In this document: piece by piece, positions 7,049-8,525 of the stretch
Layout of the letters: each line of letters starts with the position of its first letter
Numbering within the stretch: position 1 is the stretch's first letter
NCBI GenBank assembly: GCA_019090845.1
Contig: JAHRVD010000093.1
Coordinates: forward strand, 1 to 8,525
Reading direction: 5' to 3'
Origin: Marinosulfonomonas sp.
GTDB taxonomy: Bacteria > Pseudomonadota > Alphaproteobacteria > Rhodobacterales > Rhodobacteraceae
DNA: 8,525 nucleotides
Notes under the pieces: generated by a model
Database searches by the model: none
Told to the model about the DNA's origin: nothing
The model's input: the letters and a program-made list of their open reading frames with translations, nothing else
Position numbers and translations under genes: made by a program

Positions 7049-7306
7049 TCAGGCAACTGGCAACGGGCAACGGGCAACTGGCAACTGGCACAGCCGGGCA
7101 AGGTAATCGTCGGCAAGCAGAAGATACCGGGGCAATGCGTGCGCCTGATCCTGACGGTCAAGATAGCCGCTGCAACTAGCGATATAGTATCGCTCGGTCC
7201 GTTTCTCACTGGTATACCATTGATCAAACGCCGCCCAAGCGGCAGCGGCCACGTTCCCTCTTTCGGGGATGACCGCCGCAAATCGCCCTGCAATGTCCGA
7301 TGACAT
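7049..7306 (-). CDS. Small unrecognised protein, 85 aa, possibly the 3' part of a broken gene
   Basis: From the ATG at 7306 the frame reads MSSDIAGRFAAVIPERGN, then a helix-like AAAAWAAFDQWYTSEKRTE (residues 20-38), RYYIASCSGYLDRQDQAHA (39-57) and ALPRYLLLADDYLARL (57-72). It ends in CQLPVARCPLPVA, which is encoded by the 7-base tandem repeat just before the stop. Codon choice and composition look coding over residues 1-72. I do not recognise the family. No good ribosome site precedes 7306, and the bases just upstream (7307-7422) are coding-like in a different minus-strand frame. The gene may therefore be frameshifted, with this as its C-terminal half. If it is real as annotated, it is a short cytoplasmic protein. 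Confidence 0.4.
   Translation of the reverse strand: MSSDIAGRFAAVIPERGNVAAAAWAAFDQWYTSEKRTERYYIASCSGYLDRQDQAHALPRYLLLADDYLARLCQLPVARCPLPVA
7052..7090. repeat. Tandem heptanucleotide repeat, five copies of GGCAACK
   Basis: Five complete 7-base units (T, G, G, T, T at the last position) start at 7052, 7059, 7066, 7073 and 7080, followed by a partial GGCA to 7090. The unit length is not a multiple of three. It sits at the extreme 3' end of the minus-strand frame 7049-7306, where it encodes the proline/valine/cysteine-rich tail. Gain or loss of a unit would change that tail and the stop codon used. This is seen directly; its role is unknown. Confidence 0.85.
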
Positions 7307-7422
7307 GGCCAGCTTTCAAACGCCCGCCAAAGCGAACTGTCACCACTGGCTTTCTGCTGCCACGCCAGCAGGGCGGCAACAACATTTGCATCCGCCTGAA
7401 GCGACAGAACACCCCCGTGCGC
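7307..7422 (-). pseudogene. Possible 5' coding remnant in another frame, upstream of the 85-aa frame
   Basis: The minus-strand frame below the stop at 7423-7425 reads LSLQADANVVAALLAWQQKA, then SGDSSLWRAFESW. This looks like helical protein with coding-type codons. It has no ATG, GTG or TTG start between the stop and this segment. Near 7305-7310 the better coding frame shifts by one to that of the 85-aa protein. A single-base indel in a once-continuous gene would explain both pieces, but chance openness cannot be excluded. Confidence 0.25.
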
Positions 7423-7433
7423 CTATCTGATCC

Positions 7434-7439
7434 AGAAGG
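7434..7439 (+). promoter_or_regulatory. Shine-Dalgarno-like AGAAGG pointing to an alternative antiporter start
   Basis: AGAAGG lies 8 bases before an ATG at 7448 that is in frame with the antiporter gene and would add 26 residues (MDKNDTALPRLIRIN...). The ATG at 7526 has only a weak GAAG about 5 bases upstream. Ribosome-site strength favours 7448; the expected position of the first membrane helix favours 7526. Confidence 0.35.
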
Positions 7440-7525
7440 CGCAGTTCATGGACAAGAACGATACGGCTCTCCCCCGATTGATCCGTATCAATGCCCCCTG
7501 CTCTGCGACTGGCCATGAAGACCCC

Positions 7526-8525
7526 ATGGAAACCGAAACCCAGTTCCTGACGCTCGGCGCGATGTTCTTCATCGGACTTAGCGCACACCTGATCGGACAC
7601 CGCACGCCCGTTCCACGCGTCACGCTCTTGCTACTGTCGGGACTCGTCGCGGGCCAAATGGGGTGGATCCCGGAAGAGATCACCGGCGCTTACGAATTCC
7701 TGTCGATCACCGCGCTGACGCTGGTGGCATTCCTCCTTGGCGGGTCCCTCAAACTCAGCGATCTGAAAGTCACAGGGCGGCGCATCTTCATCATCTCGCT
7801 GGCCATCGTCGGCCTGACCCTTATGGTGGTGTCGCTTGGCCTGATTGCCCTTGGCACGGATCCTGCCCTTGCAATTGTCCTTGCGGGCATCGCCACGGCT
7901 ACGGCACCAGCAGCCACCACCGACGTGATCCGTCAGTCCGGCATATCCAACGACTTCACGCGCACAATCGAAGGCATCGTCGCCATAGACGACGCATGGG
8001 GGCTTCTCGCCTTCAGCCTTTGCATCAGCTTCGCTGTTTCGCTCACCGGCACCACGGAATCCGCCAGCCTGTCAGTACTTCACGAGATCGGCGGTGCCCT
8101 AGTTCTGGGGATTGCGATCGGCCTGCCCGGAGCGTTCCTAACCGGTCACATAGGTGGCGGCGAACCGCTCGAGGTTGAAGCCCTGGCGCTTGTCTTCCTG
8201 ACCGCTGGTCTCGCTCTCTGGGCCGAGGTGTCTTTCCTCATCGCGGGCATGACCGCCGGTGCCATCATCGTCAATCTGGCCTCGCACCACGACCGCGCGT
8301 TTCACGAGATCGAACACATCCAATGGCCCTTCATGGTGCTGTTTTTCGTGCTGGCCGGGGCGCTTCTGGACATCCATGCGCTGCGCGATGTCGGGTTTCT
8401 GGGTCTGGCCTATCTGGCCCTGCGTATTACAGCTCGGATTGCCGGTGGATGGCTCGGCGCGCACCTCGGTGGGGCACCCGCACCAGAGCGCCGTCTCTTT
8501 GGTCTAGCGCTGTTGCCGCAAGCCG
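7526..8525 (+). CDS. CPA2-family cation:proton antiporter, 3' end outside the window
   Basis: This inner-membrane Na+/H+ exchanger-domain protein exchanges monovalent cations for protons; the exact ion cannot be told. In the window 333 residues are visible and the frame is open to the right edge. There are about ten hydrophobic segments, the first at residues 7-24 (FLTLGAMFFIGLSAHLIG). TATAPAATTDVIRQ (124-137) matches the unwound helix region of the family, and GIVAIDDAWG (150-159) carries Asp155-Asp156, the ion-binding DD pair typical of electrogenic CPA2 members. A conserved-looking basic region RITARIAGGWLG (300-311) follows near the end. No regulatory domain (such as TrkA-N or CBS) is visible, but it could lie beyond the edge. 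The start may instead be the in-frame ATG at 7448. It is divergent from the minus-strand genes, so it is probably a separate transcript. Confidence 0.9.
   Translation, partial: METETQFLTLGAMFFIGLSAHLIGHRTPVPRVTLLLLSGLVAGQMGWIPEEITGAYEFLSITALTLVAFLLGGSLKLSDLKVTGRRIFIISLAIVGLTLMVVSLGLIALGTDPALAIVLAGIATATAPAATTDVIRQSGISNDFTRTIEGIVAIDDAWGLLAFSLCISFAVSLTGTTESASLSVLHEIGGALVLGIAIGLPGAFLTGHIGGGEPLEVEALALVFLTAGLALWAEVSFLIAGMTAGAIIVNLASHHDRAFHEIEHIQWPFMVLFFVLAGALLDIHALRDVGFLGLAYLALRITARIAGGWLGAHLGGAPAPERRLFGLALLPQA

Noticed and set aside
7179..7193. GCGATA-TAG-TATCGC inverted repeat
   Set aside because: A 6-bp dyad inside the probable coding frame, without a T-tract or a gene boundary; it is likely chance.
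7663..8178. + strand open frame rich in Arg/His within the antiporter
   Set aside because: It is an out-of-frame shadow; the frame from 7526 encodes the recognisable transporter with the DD motif.

Overview
The window looks like alphaproteobacterial DNA, most likely of the Rhodobacterales/roseobacter type. This is inferred from GC-rich codon use over most of its length, tightly overlapping ABC transporter genes, the style of the substrate-binding protein, and a perfect FNR/FnrL-type box. No rRNA, tRNA, CRISPR array or insertion sequence was seen.

Layout. At the left edge (2 to about 799) is the middle of a UbiD-family decarboxylase on the + strand, with both ends missing. Its codons are visibly more A/T-ending than the rest. 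Homology to UbiD stops abruptly near base 799, well before the end of the family fold. Between about 808 and 1050 a different + strand frame carries an unrecognised coding-like fragment. From 1054 to 5949, on the minus strand, is a complete four-gene importer: BMP-family periplasmic binding protein, double-domain ATPase, permease, permease. It is transcribed in that order, with an 8-base gap and then two ATGA stop/start overlaps. The family (PnrA/NupN, NupO, NupP, NupQ type) imports nucleosides. Upstream of it, still on the minus strand, are two conserved small proteins of unknown role: 126 aa, and about 160 aa with CC and CPKC cysteine pairs. Further upstream is a small doubtful reading frame ending in a 7-base tandem repeat. 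At the right edge a CPA2-type cation:proton antiporter starts on the + strand and runs off the window.

How it fits together. The importer has its own promoter in the gap after the 126-aa gene. A perfect TTGAT-N4-ATCAA box (6011-6024) is centred about 40 bases upstream of the start point predicted from a TACTAT -10 element, followed by a strong AGGAGG ribosome site before the BMP gene. This is the geometry of a class II FNR-activated promoter, so nucleoside uptake here is predicted to respond to low oxygen. The UbiD fragment does not fit this locus and marks either a rearrangement or an assembly chimera. I see no clear evidence of an entirely new biological system. The most testable new points are the oxygen-linked promoter, the UbiD junction, and the small unknown proteins beside the transporter.
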